The notes below the pieces were generated by a model. It had not been told where the DNA came from, did not search any database, and saw only the letters and a program-made list of their open reading frames with translations. A DNA stretch of 64,000 nucleotides from Cyprinodon diabolis (lineage: Eukaryota > Chordata > Actinopteri > Cyprinodontiformes > Cyprinodontidae): contig JARPUW010000287.1 of NCBI GenBank assembly GCA_030533445.1, forward strand, positions 62,001 through 126,000, in the 5' to 3' direction. Positions 37,989 to 51,488 of this stretch are shown here, piece after piece. Every line of letters starts with the position of its first letter. The first letter of the stretch is position 1. A program made the translations under genes and the position numbers.

Positions 37989-40475
37989 GCTTGGAACCAA
38001 AAACATCTGCTCAAATCTACTGTATATTGTTAGTTTTCAGCTCTAGATGATTGCCAGAAAAGATCATGGCTGTATCATTAATGGTTTGTCTGTTACAACT
38101 CCAGAGGCCAAAATGGCATTATCTCACTGTGAAAAGAGCGTTTTGGCCTCAACCTTCTGATTTGAAGCTGGGAACCAAAAACATCTGCTCAAATCTACTT
38201 TATATTGTTAGTTTTCAGCTCTAGATGATTGCCAGAAAAGATCATGGCTGTATCATTAATGGTTTGTCTGTTACAACTCCAGAGGCCAAAATGGCATTAT
38301 CTCACTGTGAAAAGAGCGTTTTGGCCTCAATTTCTGATTTGAAGCTTGGAACCAAAAACATCTGCTCAAATCTACTTTATATTGTTAGTTTTCAGCTCTA
38401 GATGATTGCCAGAAAAGATCATGGCTGTATCATTAATGGTTTGTCTGTTACAACTCCAGAGGCCAAAATGGCATTATCTCACTGTGAAAAGAGCGTTTTG
38501 GCCTCAACCTTCTGATTTGAAGCTGGGAACCAAAAACATCTGCTCAAATCTACTTTATATTGTTAGTTTTCAGCTCTAGATGATTGCCAGAAAAGATCAT
38601 GGCTGTATCATTAATGGTTTGTCTGTTACAACTCCAGAGGCCAAAATGGCATTATCTCACTGTGAAAAGAGCGTTTTGGCCTCAACTTCTGATTTGAAGC
38701 TTGGAACCAAAAACATCTGCTCAAATCTACTTTATATTGTTAGTTTTCAGCTCTAGATGATTGCCAGAAAAGATCATGGCTGTATCATTAATGGTTTGTC
38801 TGTTACAACTCCAGAGGCCAAAATGGCATTATCTCACTGTGAAATAAGCGTTTTGGCCTCAACCTTCTGATTTGAAGCTGGGAACCAAAAACATCTGCTC
38901 AAATCTACTTTATATTGTTAGTTTTCAGCTCTAGATGATTGCCAGAAAAGATCATGGCTGTATCATTAATGGTTTGTCTTTTACAACTCCAGAGGCCAAA
39001 ATGGCATTATCTCACTGTGAAAAGAGCGTTTTGGCCTCAACCTTCTGATTTGAAGCTGGGAACCAAAAACATCTGCTCAAATCTACTTTATATTGTTAGT
39101 TTTCAGCTCTAGATGATTGCCAGAAAAGATCATGGCTGTATCATTAATGGTTTGTCTGTTACAACTCCAGAGGCCAAAATGGCATTATCTCACTGTGAAA
39201 AGAGCGTTTTGGCCTCAACTTCTGATTTGAAGCTTGGAACCAAAAACATCTGCTCAAATCTACTTTATATTGTTAGTTTTCAGCTCTAGATGATTGCCAG
39301 AAAAGATCATGGCTGTATCATTAATGGTTTGTCTGTTACAACTCCAGAGGCCAAAATGGCATTATCTCACTGTGAAATAAGCGTTTTGGCCTCAACCTTC
39401 TGATTTGAAGCTGGGAACCAAAAACATCTGCTCAAATCTACTTTATATTGTTAGTTTTCAGCTCTAGATGATTGCCAGAAAAGATCATGACTGTATCATT
39501 AATGGTTTGTCTTTTACAACTCCAGAGGCCAAAATGGCATTATCTCACTGTGAAAAGAGCGTTTTGGCCTCAACCTTCTGATTTGAAGCTGGGAACCAAA
39601 AACATCTGCTCAAATCTACTTTATATTGTTAGTTTTCAGCTCTAGATGATTGCCAGAAAAGATCATGGCTGTATCATTAATAGTTTGTCTGTTACAACTC
39701 CAGAGGCCAAAATGGCATTATCTCACTGTGAAATGAGCGTTTTGGCCTCAACCTTCTGATTTGAAGCTGGGAACCAAAAACATCTGCTCAAATCTACTTT
39801 ATATTGTTAGTTTTCAGCTCTAGATGATTGCCAGAAAAGATCATGGCTGTATCATTAATGGTTTGTCTGTTACAACTCCAGAGGCCAAAATGGCATTATC
39901 TCACTGTGAAAAGAGCGTTTTGGCCTCAATTTCTGATTTGAAGCTTGGAACCAAAAACATCTGCTCAAATCTACTTTATATTGTTAGTTTTCAGCTCTAG
40001 ATGATTGCCAGAAAAGATCATGGCTGTATCATTAATGGTTTGTCTGTTACAACTCCAGAGGCCAAAATGGCATTATCTCACTGTGAAAAGAGCGTTTTGG
40101 CCTCAACCTTCTGATTTGAAGCTGGGAACCAAAAACATCTGCTCAAATCTACTTTATATTGTTAGTTTTCAGCTCTAGATGATTGCCAGAAAAGATCATG
40201 GCTGTATCATTAATGGTTTGTCTGTTACAACTCCAGAGGCCAAAATGGCATTATCTCACTGTGAAAAGAGCTTTTTGGCCTCAACCTTCTGATTTGAAGC
40301 TGGGAACCAAAAACATCTGCTCAAATCTACTTTATATTGTTAGTTTTCAGCTCTAGATGATTGTCAGAAAAGATCATGGCTGTGTCATTAATGGTTTGTC
40401 TGTTACAACTCCAGAGGCCAAAATGGCATTATCTCACTGTGAAAAGAACGTTTTGGCCTCAAAATCTGATTTGAA
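37989..40475 (+). repeat. Truncated 14-mer HOR (2,487 bp)
   Basis: Positions 1 to 13, then a single hybrid monomer joining position 14 to position 20. Positions 15 to 19, X included, are gone. The next HOR begins normally with CTGTAT at 40476. Confidence 0.93.
40299..40475 (+). repeat. Hybrid monomer 14/20
   Basis: Begins as G with CAAATCTA (position 14), then has GTCAG, GTGTC, AAAAGAACG and the CAAAA end of position 20. The switch lies between 40327 and 40363, within 37 bp. Length is a normal 177 bp, so the exchange kept monomer register and removed six monomers' worth of sequence. Confidence 0.92.
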
Positions 40476-43400
40476 GCTTGGAACCAAAAACATCTGCTCA
40501 AATCTACTGTATATTGTTAGTTTTCAGCTCTAGATGATTGCCAGAAAAGATCATGGCTGTATCATTAATGGTTTGTCTGTTACAACTCCAGAGGCCAAAA
40601 TGGCATTATCTCACTGTGAAAAGAGCGTTTTGGCCTCAACCTTCTGATTTGAAGCTGGGAACCAAAAACATCTGCTCAAATCTACTTTATATTGTTAGTT
40701 TTCAGCTCTAGATGATTGCCAGAAAAGATCATGGCTGTATCATTAATGGTTTGTCTGTTACAACTCCAGAGGCCAAAATGGCATTATCTCACTGTGAAAA
40801 GAGCGTTTTGGCCTCAATTTCTGATTTGAAGCTTGGAACCAAAAACATCTGCTCAAATCTACTTTATATTGTTAGTTTTCAGCTCTAGATGATTGCCAGA
40901 AAAGATCATGGCTGTATCATTAATGGTTTGTCTGTTACAACTCCAGAGGCCAAAATGGCATTATCTCACTGTGAAAAGAGCGTTTTGGCCTCAACCTTCT
41001 GATTTGAAGCTGGGAACCAAAAACATCTGCTCAAATCTACTTTATATTGTTAGTTTTCAGCTCTAGATGATTGCCAGAAAAGATCATGGCTGTATCATTA
41101 ATGGTTTGTCTGTTACAACTCCAGAGGCCAAAATGGCATTATCTCACTGTGAAAAGAGCGTTTTGGCCTCAACTTCTGATTTGAAGCTTGGAACCAAAAA
41201 CATCTGCTCAAATCTACTTTATATTGTTAGTTTTCAGCTCTAGATGATTGCCAGAAAAGATCATGGCTGTATCATTAATGGTTTGTCTGTTACAACTCCA
41301 GAGGCCAAAATGGCATTATCTCACTGTGAAATAAGCGTTTTGGCCTCAACCTTCTGATTTGAAGCTGGGAACCAAAAACATCTGCTCAAATCTACTTTAT
41401 ATTGTTAGTTTTCAGCTCTAGATGATTGCCAGAAAAGATCATGGCTGTATCATTAATGGTTTGTCTTTTACAACTCCAGAGGCCAAAATGGCATTATCTC
41501 ACTGTGAAAAGAGCGTTTTGGCCTCAACCTTCTGATTTGAAGCTGGGAACCAAAAACATCTGCTCAAATCTACTTTATATTGTTAGTTTTCAGCTCTAGA
41601 TGATTGCCAGAAAAGATCATGGCTGTATCATTAATGGTTTGTCTGTTACAACTCCAGAGGCCAAAATGGCATTATCTCACTGTGAAAAGAGCGTTTTGGC
41701 CTCAACTTCTGATTTGAAGCTTGGAACCAAAAACATCTGCTCAAATCTACTTTATATTGTTAGTTTTCAGCTCTAGATGATTGCCAGAAAAGATCATGGC
41801 TGTATCATTAATGGTTTGTCTGTTACAACTCCAGAGGCCAAAATGGCATTATCTCACTGTGAAATAAGCGTTTTGGCCTCAACCTTCTGATTTGAAGCTG
41901 GGAACCAAAAACATCTGCTCAAATCTACTTTATATTGTTAGTTTTCAGCTCTAGATGATTGCCAGAAAAGATCATGACTGTATCATTAATGGTTTGTCTT
42001 TTACAACTCCAGAGGCCAAAATGGCATTATCTCACTGTGAAAAGAGCGTTTTGGCCTCAACCTTCTGATTTGAAGCTGGGAACCAAAAACATCTGCTCAA
42101 ATCTACTTTATATTGTTAGTTTTCAGCTCTAGATGATTGCCAGAAAAGATCATGGCTGTATCATTAATAGTTTGTCTGTTACAACTCCAGAGGCCAAAAT
42201 GGCATTATCTCACTGTGAAATGAGCGTTTTGGCCTCAACCTTCTGATTTGAAGCTGGGAACCAAAAACATCTGCTCAAATCTACTTTATATTGTTAGTTT
42301 TCAGCTCTAGATGATTGCCAGAAAAGATCATGGCTGTATCATTAATGGTTTGTCTGTTACAACTCCAGAGGCCAAAATGGCATTATCTCACTGTGAAAAG
42401 AGCGTTTTGGCCTCAATTTCTGATTTGAAGCTTGGAACCAAAAACATCTGCTCAAATCTACTTTATATTGTTAGTTTTCAGCTCTAGATGATTGCCAGAA
42501 AAGATCATGGCTGTATCATTAATGGTTTGTCTGTTACAACTCCAGAGGCCAAAATGGCATTATCTCACTGTGAAAAGAGCGTTTTGGCCTCAACCTTCTG
42601 ATTTGAAGCTGGGAACCAAAAACATCTGCTCAAATCTACTTTATATTGTTAGTTTTCAGCTCTAGATGATTGCCAGAAAAGATCATGGCTGTATCATTAA
42701 TGGTTTGTCTGTTACAACTCCAGAGGCCAAAATGGCATTATCTCACTGTGAAAAGAGCTTTTTGGCCTCAACCTTCTGATTTGAAGCTGGGAACCAAAAA
42801 CATCTGCTCAAATCTACTTTATATTGTTAGTTTTCAGCTCTAGATGATTGCCAGAAAAGATCATGGCTGTATCATTAATGGTTTGTCTGTTACAACTCCA
42901 GAGGCCAAAATGGCATTATCTCACTGTGAAAAGAGCGTTTTGGCCTCAACTTCTGATTTGAAGCTTGGAACCAAAAATATCTGCTCAAATCTACTTTATA
43001 TTGTTAGTTTTCAGCTCTAGATGATTGCCAGAAAAGATCATGGCTGTATCATTAATGGTTTGTCTGTTACAACTCCAGAGGCCAAAATGGCATTATCTCA
43101 CTGTGAAATAAGCGTTTTGGCCTCAACCTTCTGATTTGAAGCTGGGAACCAAAAACATCTGCTCAAATCTACTTTATATTGTTAGTTTTCAGCTCTAGAT
43201 GATTGCCAGAAAAGATCATGACTGTATCATTAATGGTTTGTCTTTTACAACTCCAGAGGCCAAAATGGCATTATCTCACTGTGAAAAGAGCGTTTTGGCC
43301 TCAACCTTCTGATTTGAAGCTGGGAACCAAAAACATCTGCTCAAATCTACTTTATATTGTTAGTTTTCAGCTCTAGATGATTGCCAGAAAAGATCATGGC

Positions 43401-44028
43401 TGTATCATTAATGGTTTGTCTGTTACAACTCCAGAGGCCAAAATGGCATTATCTCACTGTGAAAAGAGCGTTTTGGCCTCAACTTCTGATTTGAAGCTTG
43501 AAAATAAAAACATCTGCTCAAATCTACTTTATATTGTTAGTTTTTAGCTCTAGATGATTGCCAGAAAAGATCATGGCTGTATCATTAATGGTTTGTCTGT
43601 TACAACTCCAGAGGCCAAAATGGCATTATCTCACTGTGAAAAGAGCGTTTTGGCCTCAACTTCTGATTTGAAGCTTGGAACCAAAAACATCTGCTCAAAT
43701 CTACTTTATATTGTTAGTTTTCAGCTCTAGATGATTGCCAGAAAAGATCATGGCTGTATCATTAATGGTTTGTCTGTTACAACTCCAGAGGCCAAAATGG
43801 CATTATCTCACTGTGAAAAGAGCGTTTTGGCCTCAACCTTCTGATTTGAAGCTTGGAACCAAAAACATCTGCTCAAAACTACTTTATATTGTTAGTTTTC
43901 AGCTCTAGATGATTGTCAGAAAAGATCATGGCTGTGTCATTAATGGTTTGTCTGTTACAACTCCAGAGGCCAAAATGGCATTATCTCACTGTGAAATAAG
44001 CGTTTTGGCCTCAACCTTCTGATTTGAA
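40476..44028 (+). repeat. 20-monomer unit ending in a 20/5 hybrid
   Basis: Positions 1 to 19 are canonical (X at 43496). The twentieth monomer starts as position 20 but ends as a K monomer, and the next unit continues at position 6, so positions 1 to 4 of the following HOR are missing. Confidence 0.92.
43851..44028 (+). repeat. Hybrid monomer 20/5, first copy
   Basis: CAAAACTA, GTCAG and GTGTC of position 20 are followed by AAATAAGCG and CAACC of position 5. The switch lies between 43937 and 43996. The following monomer is position 6 (TGGCTG with TCTTTT), which identifies the K donor as position 5 rather than 8 or 15. Confidence 0.92.
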
Positions 44029-45094
44029 GCTGGGAACCAAAAACATCTGCTCAAATCTACTTTATATTGTTAGTTTTCAGCTCTAGATGATTGCCAGAAA
44101 AGATCATGGCTGTATCATTAATGGTTTGTCTTTTACAACTCCAGAGGCCAAAATGGCATTATCTCACTGTGAAAAGAGCGTTTTGGCCTCAACCTTCTGA
44201 TTTGAAGCTGGGAACCAAAAACATCTGCTCAAATCTACTTTATATTGTTAGTTTTCAGCTCTAGATGATTGCCAGAAAAGATCATGGCTGTATCATTAAT
44301 GGTTTGTCTGTTACAACTCCAGAGGCCAAAATGGCATTATCTCACTGTGAAAAGAGCGTTTTGGCCTCAACTTCTGATTTGAAGCTTGGAACCAAAAACA
44401 TCTGCTCAAATCTACTTTATATTGTTAGTTTTCAGCTCTAGATGATTGCCAGAAAAGATCATGGCTGTATCATTAATGGTTTGTCTGTTACAACTCCAGA
44501 GGCCAAAATGGCATTATCTCACTGTGAAATAAGCGTTTTGGCCTCAACCTTCTGATTTGAAGCTGGGAACCAAAAACATCTGCTCAAATCTACTTTATAT
44601 TGTTAGTTTTCAGCTCTAGATGATTGCCAGAAAAGATCATGACTGTATCATTAATGGTTTGTCTTTTACAACTCCAGAGGCCAAAATGGCATTATCTCAC
44701 TGTGAAAAGAGCGTTTTGGCCTCAACCTTCTGATTTGAAGCTGGGAACCAAAAACATCTGCTCAAATCTACTTTATATTGTTAGTTTTCAGCTCTAGATG
44801 ATTGCCAGAAAAGATCATGGCTGTATCATTAATAGTTTGTCTGTTACAACTCCAGAGGCCAAAATGGCATTATCTCACTGTGAAATGAGCGTTTTGGCCT
44901 CAACCTTCTGATTTGAAGCTGGGAACCAAAAACATCTGCTCAAATCTACTTTATATTGTTAGTTTTCAGCTCTAGATGATTGCCAGAAAAGATCATGGCT
45001 GTATCATTAATGGTTTGTCTGTTACAACTCCAGAGGCCAAAATGGCATTATCTCACTGTGAAAAGAGCGTTTTGGCCTCAATTTCTGATTTGAA

Positions 45095-45272
45095 GCTTGG
45101 AACCAAAAATATCTGCTCAAATCTACTTTATATTGTTAGTTTTCAGCTCTAGATGATTGCCAGAAAAGATCATGGCTGTATCATTAATGGTTTGTCTGTT
45201 ACAACTCCAGAGGCCAAAATGGCATTATCTCACTGTGAAATAAGCGTTTTGGCCTCAACCTTCTGATTTGAA
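45095..45272 (+). repeat. Hybrid or skipped-register monomer 12/15
   Basis: Follows a CAAT-ending position 11, where position 12 (L, AAACATC, R) is expected, but carries AAATATC and K of position 15. Positions 12 and 15 share the GCTTGG start, so the switch lies upstream of AAATATC and may be in the tail of position 11/14. Net loss is three monomers. Confidence 0.87.
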
Positions 45273-45982
45273 GCTGGGAACCAAAAACATCTGCTCAAAT
45301 CTACTTTATATTGTTAGTTTTCAGCTCTAGATGATTGCCAGAAAAGATCATGACTGTATCATTAATGGTTTGTCTTTTACAACTCCAGAGGCCAAAATGG
45401 CATTATCTCACTGTGAAAAGAGCGTTTTGGCCTCAACCTTCTGATTTGAAGCTGGGAACCAAAAACATCTGCTCAAATCTACTTTATATTGTTAGTTTTC
45501 AGCTCTAGATGATTGCCAGAAAAGATCATGGCTGTATCATTAATGGTTTGTCTGTTACAACTCCAGAGGCCAAAATGGCATTATCTCACTGTGAAAAGAG
45601 CGTTTTGGCCTCAACTTCTGATTTGAAGCTTGAAAATAAAAACATCTGCTCAAATCTACTTTATATTGTTAGTTTTTAGCTCTAGATGATTGCCAGAAAA
45701 GATCATGGCTGTATCATTAATGGTTTGTCTGTTACAACTCCAGAGGCCAAAATGGCATTATCTCACTGTGAAAAGAGCGTTTTGGCCTCAACTTCTGATT
45801 TGAAGCTTGGAACCAAAAACATCTGCTCAAATCTACTTTATATTGTTAGTTTTCAGCTCTAGATGATTGCCAGAAAAGATCATGGCTGTATCATTAATGG
45901 TTTGTCTGTTACAACTCCAGAGGCCAAAATGGCATTATCTCACTGTGAAAAGAGCGTTTTGGCCTCAACCTTCTGATTTGAA

Positions 45983-46160
45983 GCTTGGAACCAAAAACAT
46001 CTGCTCAAAACTACTTTATATTGTTAGTTTTCAGCTCTAGATGATTGTCAGAAAAGATCATGGCTGTGTCATTAATGGTTTGTCTGTTACAACTCCAGAG
46101 GCCAAAATGGCATTATCTCACTGTGAAATAAGCGTTTTGGCCTCAACCTTCTGATTTGAA
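45983..46160 (+). repeat. Hybrid monomer 20/5, second copy
   Basis: Same marker mosaic as 43851-44028: CAAAACTA, GTCAG, GTGTC, then AAATAAGCG and CAACC, followed by position 6. The switch interval (46069-46128) falls in the same part of the monomer. Two identical junctions 12 monomers apart are best explained by one crossover later duplicated. Confidence 0.92.
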
Positions 46161-48646
46161 GCTGGGAACCAAAAACATCTGCTCAAATCTACTTTATATT
46201 GTTAGTTTTCAGCTCTAGATGATTGCCAGAAAAGATCATGGCTGTATCATTAATGGTTTGTCTTTTACAACTCCAGAGGCCAAAATGGCATTATCTCACT
46301 GTGAAAAGAGCGTTTTGGCCTCAACCTTCTGATTTGAAGCTGGGAACCAAAAACATCTGCTCAAATCTACTTTATATTGTTAGTTTTCAGCTCTAGATGA
46401 TTGCCAGAAAAGATCATGGCTGTATCATTAATGGTTTGTCTGTTACAACTCCAGAGGCCAAAATGGCATTATCTCACTGTGAAAAGAGCGTTTTGGCCTC
46501 AACTTCTGATTTGAAGCTTGGAACCAAAAACATCTGCTCAAATCTACTTTATATTGTTAGTTTTCAGCTCTAGATGATTGCCAGAAAAGATCATGGCTGT
46601 ATCATTAATGGTTTGTCTGTTACAACTCCAGAGGCCAAAATGGCATTATCTCACTGTGAAATAAGCGTTTTGGCCTCAACCTTCTGATTTGAAGCTGGGA
46701 ACCAAAAACATCTGCTCAAATCTACTTTATATTGTTAGTTTTCAGCTCTAGATGATTGCCAGAAAAGATCATGACTGTATCATTAATGGTTTGTCTTTTA
46801 CAACTCCAGAGGCCAAAATGGCATTATCTCACTGTGAAAAGAGCGTTTTGGCCTCAACCTTCTGATTTGAAGCTGGGAACCAAAAACATCTGCTCAAATC
46901 TACTTTATATTGTTAGTTTTCAGCTCTAGATGATTGCCAGAAAAGATCATGGCTGTATCATTAATAGTTTGTCTGTTACAACTCCAGAGGCCAAAATGGC
47001 ATTATCTCACTGTGAAATGAGCGTTTTGGCCTCAACCTTCTGATTTGAAGCTGGGAACCAAAAACATCTGCTCAAATCTACTTTATATTGTTAGTTTTCA
47101 GCTCTAGATGATTGCCAGAAAAGATCATGGCTGTATCATTAATGGTTTGTCTGTTACAACTCCAGAGGCCAAAATGGCATTATCTCACTGTGAAAAGAGC
47201 GTTTTGGCCTCAATTTCTGATTTGAAGCTTGGAACCAAAAACATCTGCTCAAATCTACTTTATATTGTTAGTTTTCAGCTCTAGATGATTGCCAGAAAAG
47301 ATCATGGCTGTATCATTAATGGTTTGTCTGTTACAACTCCAGAGGCCAAAATGGCATTATCTCACTGTGAAAAGAGCGTTTTGGCCTCAACCTTCTGATT
47401 TGAAGCTGGGAACCAAAAACATCTGCTCAAATCTACTTTATATTGTTAGTTTTCAGCTCTAGATGATTGCCAGAAAAGATCATGGCTGTATCATTAATGG
47501 TTTGTCTGTTACAACTCCAGAGGCCAAAATGGCATTATCTCACTGTGAAAAGAGCTTTTTGGCCTCAACCTTCTGATTTGAAGCTGGGAACCAAAAACAT
47601 CTGCTCAAATCTACTTTATATTGTTAGTTTTCAGCTCTAGATGATTGCCAGAAAAGATCATGGCTGTATCATTAATGGTTTGTCTGTTACAACTCCAGAG
47701 GCCAAAATGGCATTATCTCACTGTGAAAAGAGCGTTTTGGCCTCAACTTCTGATTTGAAGCTTGGAACCAAAAATATCTGCTCAAATCTACTTTATATTG
47801 TTAGTTTTCAGCTCTAGATGATTGCCAGAAAAGATCATGGCTGTATCATTAATGGTTTGTCTGTTACAACTCCAGAGGCCAAAATGGCATTATCTCACTG
47901 TGAAATAAGCGTTTTGGCCTCAACCTTCTGATTTGAAGCTGGGAACCAAAAACATCTGCTCAAATCTACTTTATATTGTTAGTTTTCAGCTCTAGATGAT
48001 TGCCAGAAAAGATCATGACTGTATCATTAATGGTTTGTCTTTTACAACTCCAGAGGCCAAAATGGCATTATCTCACTGTGAAAAGAGCGTTTTGGCCTCA
48101 ACCTTCTGATTTGAAGCTGGGAACCAAAAACATCTGCTCAAATCTACTTTATATTGTTAGTTTTCAGCTCTAGATGATTGCCAGAAAAGATCATGGCTGT
48201 ATCATTAATGGTTTGTCTGTTACAACTCCAGAGGCCAAAATGGCATTATCTCACTGTGAAAAGAGCGTTTTGGCCTCAACTTCTGATTTGAAGCTTGAAA
48301 ATAAAAACATCTGCTCAAATCTACTTTATATTGTTAGTTTTTAGCTCTAGATGATTGCCAGAAAAGATCATGGCTGTATCATTAATGGTTTGTCTGTTAC
48401 AACTCCAGAGGCCAAAATGGCATTATCTCACTGTGAAAAGAGCGTTTTGGCCTCAACTTCTGATTTGAAGCTTGGAACCAAAAACATCTGCTCAAATCTA
48501 CTTTATATTGTTAGTTTTCAGCTCTAGATGATTGCCAGAAAAGATCATGGCTGTATCATTAATGGTTTGTCTGTTACAACTCCAGAGGCCAAAATGGCAT
48601 TATCTCACTGTGAAAAGAGCGTTTTGGCCTCAACTTCTGATTTGAA
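46161..48646 (+). repeat. 14-monomer unit (positions 6-19)
   Basis: Positions 6 to 18 in canonical order (F about 47555, AAATATC about 47774, X at 48293), ending with a 19/4 hybrid at 48470. Positions 20 and 1 to 3 are missing before the next unit resumes at position 5. 2,486 bp. Confidence 0.9.
48470..48646 (+). repeat. Hybrid monomer 19/4
   Basis: L start as in position 19 but ends CAAC instead of CAACC and is followed by an L-K monomer and a TGGCTG-TCTTTT monomer, i.e. positions 5 and 6. The CAAC end fits position 4. The two parents differ only at the ends, so the crossover cannot be placed finely. Confidence 0.85.
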
Positions 48647-51488
48647 GCTTGGAACCAAAAACATCTGCTCAAATCTACTTTATATTGTTAGTTTTCAGCT
48701 CTAGATGATTGCCAGAAAAGATCATGGCTGTATCATTAATGGTTTGTCTGTTACAACTCCAGAGGCCAAAATGGCATTATCTCACTGTGAAATAAGCGTT
48801 TTGGCCTCAACCTTCTGATTTGAAGCTGGGAACCAAAAACATCTGCTCAAATCTACTTTATATTGTTAGTTTTCAGCTCTAGATGATTGCCAGAAAAGAT
48901 CATGGCTGTATCATTAATGGTTTGTCTTTTACAACTCCAGAGGCCAAAATGGCATTATCTCACTGTGAAAAGAGCGTTTTGGCCTCAACCTTCTGATTTG
49001 AAGCTGGGAACCAAAAACATCTGCTCAAATCTACTTTATATTGTTAGTTTTCAGCTCTAGATGATTGCCAGAAAAGATCATGGCTGTATCATTAATGGTT
49101 TGTCTGTTACAACTCCAGAGGCCAAAATGGCATTATCTCACTGTGAAAAGAGCGTTTTGGCCTCAACTTCTGATTTGAAGCTTGGAACCAAAAACATCTG
49201 CTCAAATCTACTTTATATTGTTAGTTTTCAGCTCTAGATGATTGCCAGAAAAGATCATGGCTGTATCATTAATGGTTTGTCTGTTACAACTCCAGAGGCC
49301 AAAATGGCATTATCTCACTGTGAAATAAGCGTTTTGGCCTCAACCTTCTGATTTGAAGCTGGGAACCAAAAACATCTGCTCAAATCTACTTTATATTGTT
49401 AGTTTTCAGCTCTAGATGATTGCCAGAAAAGATCATGACTGTATCATTAATGGTTTGTCTTTTACAACTCCAGAGGCCAAAATGGCATTATCTCACTGTG
49501 AAAAGAGCGTTTTGGCCTCAACCTTCTGATTTGAAGCTGGGAACCAAAAACATCTGCTCAAATCTACTTTATATTGTTAGTTTTCAGCTCTAGATGATTG
49601 CCAGAAAAGATCATGGCTGTATCATTAATAGTTTGTCTGTTACAACTCCAGAGGCCAAAATGGCATTATCTCACTGTGAAATGAGCGTTTTGGCCTCAAC
49701 CTTCTGATTTGAAGCTGGGAACCAAAAACATCTGCTCAAATCTACTTTATATTGTTAGTTTTCAGCTCTAGATGATTGCCAGAAAAGATCATGGCTGTAT
49801 CATTAATGGTTTGTCTGTTACAACTCCAGAGGCCAAAATGGCATTATCTCACTGTGAAAAGAGCGTTTTGGCCTCAATTTCTGATTTGAAGCTTGGAACC
49901 AAAAACATCTGCTCAAATCTACTTTATATTGTTAGTTTTCAGCTCTAGATGATTGCCAGAAAAGATCATGGCTGTATCATTAATGGTTTGTCTGTTACAA
50001 CTCCAGAGGCCAAAATGGCATTATCTCACTGTGAAAAGAGCGTTTTGGCCTCAACCTTCTGATTTGAAGCTGGGAACCAAAAACATCTGCTCAAATCTAC
50101 TTTATATTGTTAGTTTTCAGCTCTAGATGATTGCCAGAAAAGATCATGGCTGTATCATTAATGGTTTGTCTGTTACAACTCCAGAGGCCAAAATGGCATT
50201 ATCTCACTGTGAAAAGAGCTTTTTGGCCTCAACCTTCTGATTTGAAGCTGGGAACCAAAAACATCTGCTCAAATCTACTTTATATTGTTAGTTTTCAGCT
50301 CTAGATGATTGCCAGAAAAGATCATGGCTGTATCATTAATGGTTTGTCTGTTACAACTCCAGAGGCCAAAATGGCATTATCTCACTGTGAAAAGAGCGTT
50401 TTGGCCTCAACTTCTGATTTGAAGCTTGGAACCAAAAATATCTGCTCAAATCTACTTTATATTGTTAGTTTTCAGCTCTAGATGATTGCCAGAAAAGATC
50501 ATGGCTGTATCATTAATGGTTTGTCTGTTACAACTCCAGAGGCCAAAATGGCATTATCTCACTGTGAAATAAGCGTTTTGGCCTCAACCTTCTGATTTGA
50601 AGCTGGGAACCAAAAACATCTGCTCAAATCTACTTTATATTGTTAGTTTTCAGCTCTAGATGATTGCCAGAAAAGATCATGACTGTATCATTAATGGTTT
50701 GTCTTTTACAACTCCAGAGGCCAAAATGGCATTATCTCACTGTGAAAAGAGCGTTTTGGCCTCAACCTTCTGATTTGAAGCTGGGAACCAAAAACATCTG
50801 CTCAAATCTACTTTATATTGTTAGTTTTCAGCTCTAGATGATTGCCAGAAAAGATCATGGCTGTATCATTAATGGTTTGTCTGTTACAACTCCAGAGGCC
50901 AAAATGGCATTATCTCACTGTGAAAAGAGCGTTTTGGCCTCAACTTCTGATTTGAAGCTTGAAAATAAAAACATCTGCTCAAATCTACTTTATATTGTTA
51001 GTTTTTAGCTCTAGATGATTGCCAGAAAAGATCATGGCTGTATCATTAATGGTTTGTCTGTTACAACTCCAGAGGCCAAAATGGCATTATCTCACTGTGA
51101 AAAGAGCGTTTTGGCCTCAACTTCTGATTTGAAGCTTGGAACCAAAAACATCTGCTCAAATCTACTTTATATTGTTAGTTTTCAGCTCTAGATGATTGCC
51201 AGAAAAGATCATGGCTGTATCATTAATGGTTTGTCTGTTACAACTCCAGAGGCCAAAATGGCATTATCTCACTGTGAAAAGAGCGTTTTGGCCTCAACCT
51301 TCTGATTTGAAGCTTGGAACCAAAAACATCTGCTCAAAACTACTTTATATTGTTAGTTTTCAGCTCTAGATGATTGTCAGAAAAGATCATGGCTGTGTCA
51401 TTAATGGTTTGTCTGTTACAACTCCAGAGGCCAAAATGGCATTATCTCACTGTGAAAAGAGCGTTTTGGCCTCAACTTCTGATTTGAA
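48647..51488 (+). repeat. 16-monomer unit (positions 5-19 plus 20/14 hybrid)
   Basis: Positions 5 to 19 canonical (X at 50957), closing with a 20/14 hybrid monomer that leads straight into position 15. 2,842 bp. Confidence 0.9.
51312..51488 (+). repeat. Hybrid monomer 20/14
   Basis: CAAAACTA, GTCAG and GTGTC of position 20, then AAAAGAGCG and CAAC of position 14; the next monomer has AAATATC-K (position 15). The switch lies between 51398 and 51460. This is the reciprocal monomer type of the 14/20 hybrid at 40299, although the crossover intervals do not overlap, so it is not the exact product of the same event. Confidence 0.92.

Larger units (their letters stand above)
26444..40475 (+). repeat. 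Super-repeat of about 8.0 kb, [marked 20-mer][unmarked HOR], two copies
   Basis: Marked 20-mers at 26444 and 34437 are each followed by an unmarked HOR (25-mer at 29996; 14-mer at 37989). A third marked HOR at 52554 is again followed by an unmarked 20-mer at 56284. The pairing suggests that dimers of HORs were amplified together, with the unmarked partner later changed in length. Confidence 0.8.
44029..46160 (+). repeat. 12-monomer unit (positions 6-11, 15-19, 20/5 hybrid)
   Basis: Begins at position 6, runs to 11 (CAAT end), then jumps to an AAATATC-K monomer (12/15 hybrid, 45095), 16, 17, X (45628), 19 and a second 20/5 hybrid. Positions 12 to 14, including F, are lost. 2,132 bp. Confidence 0.9.
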
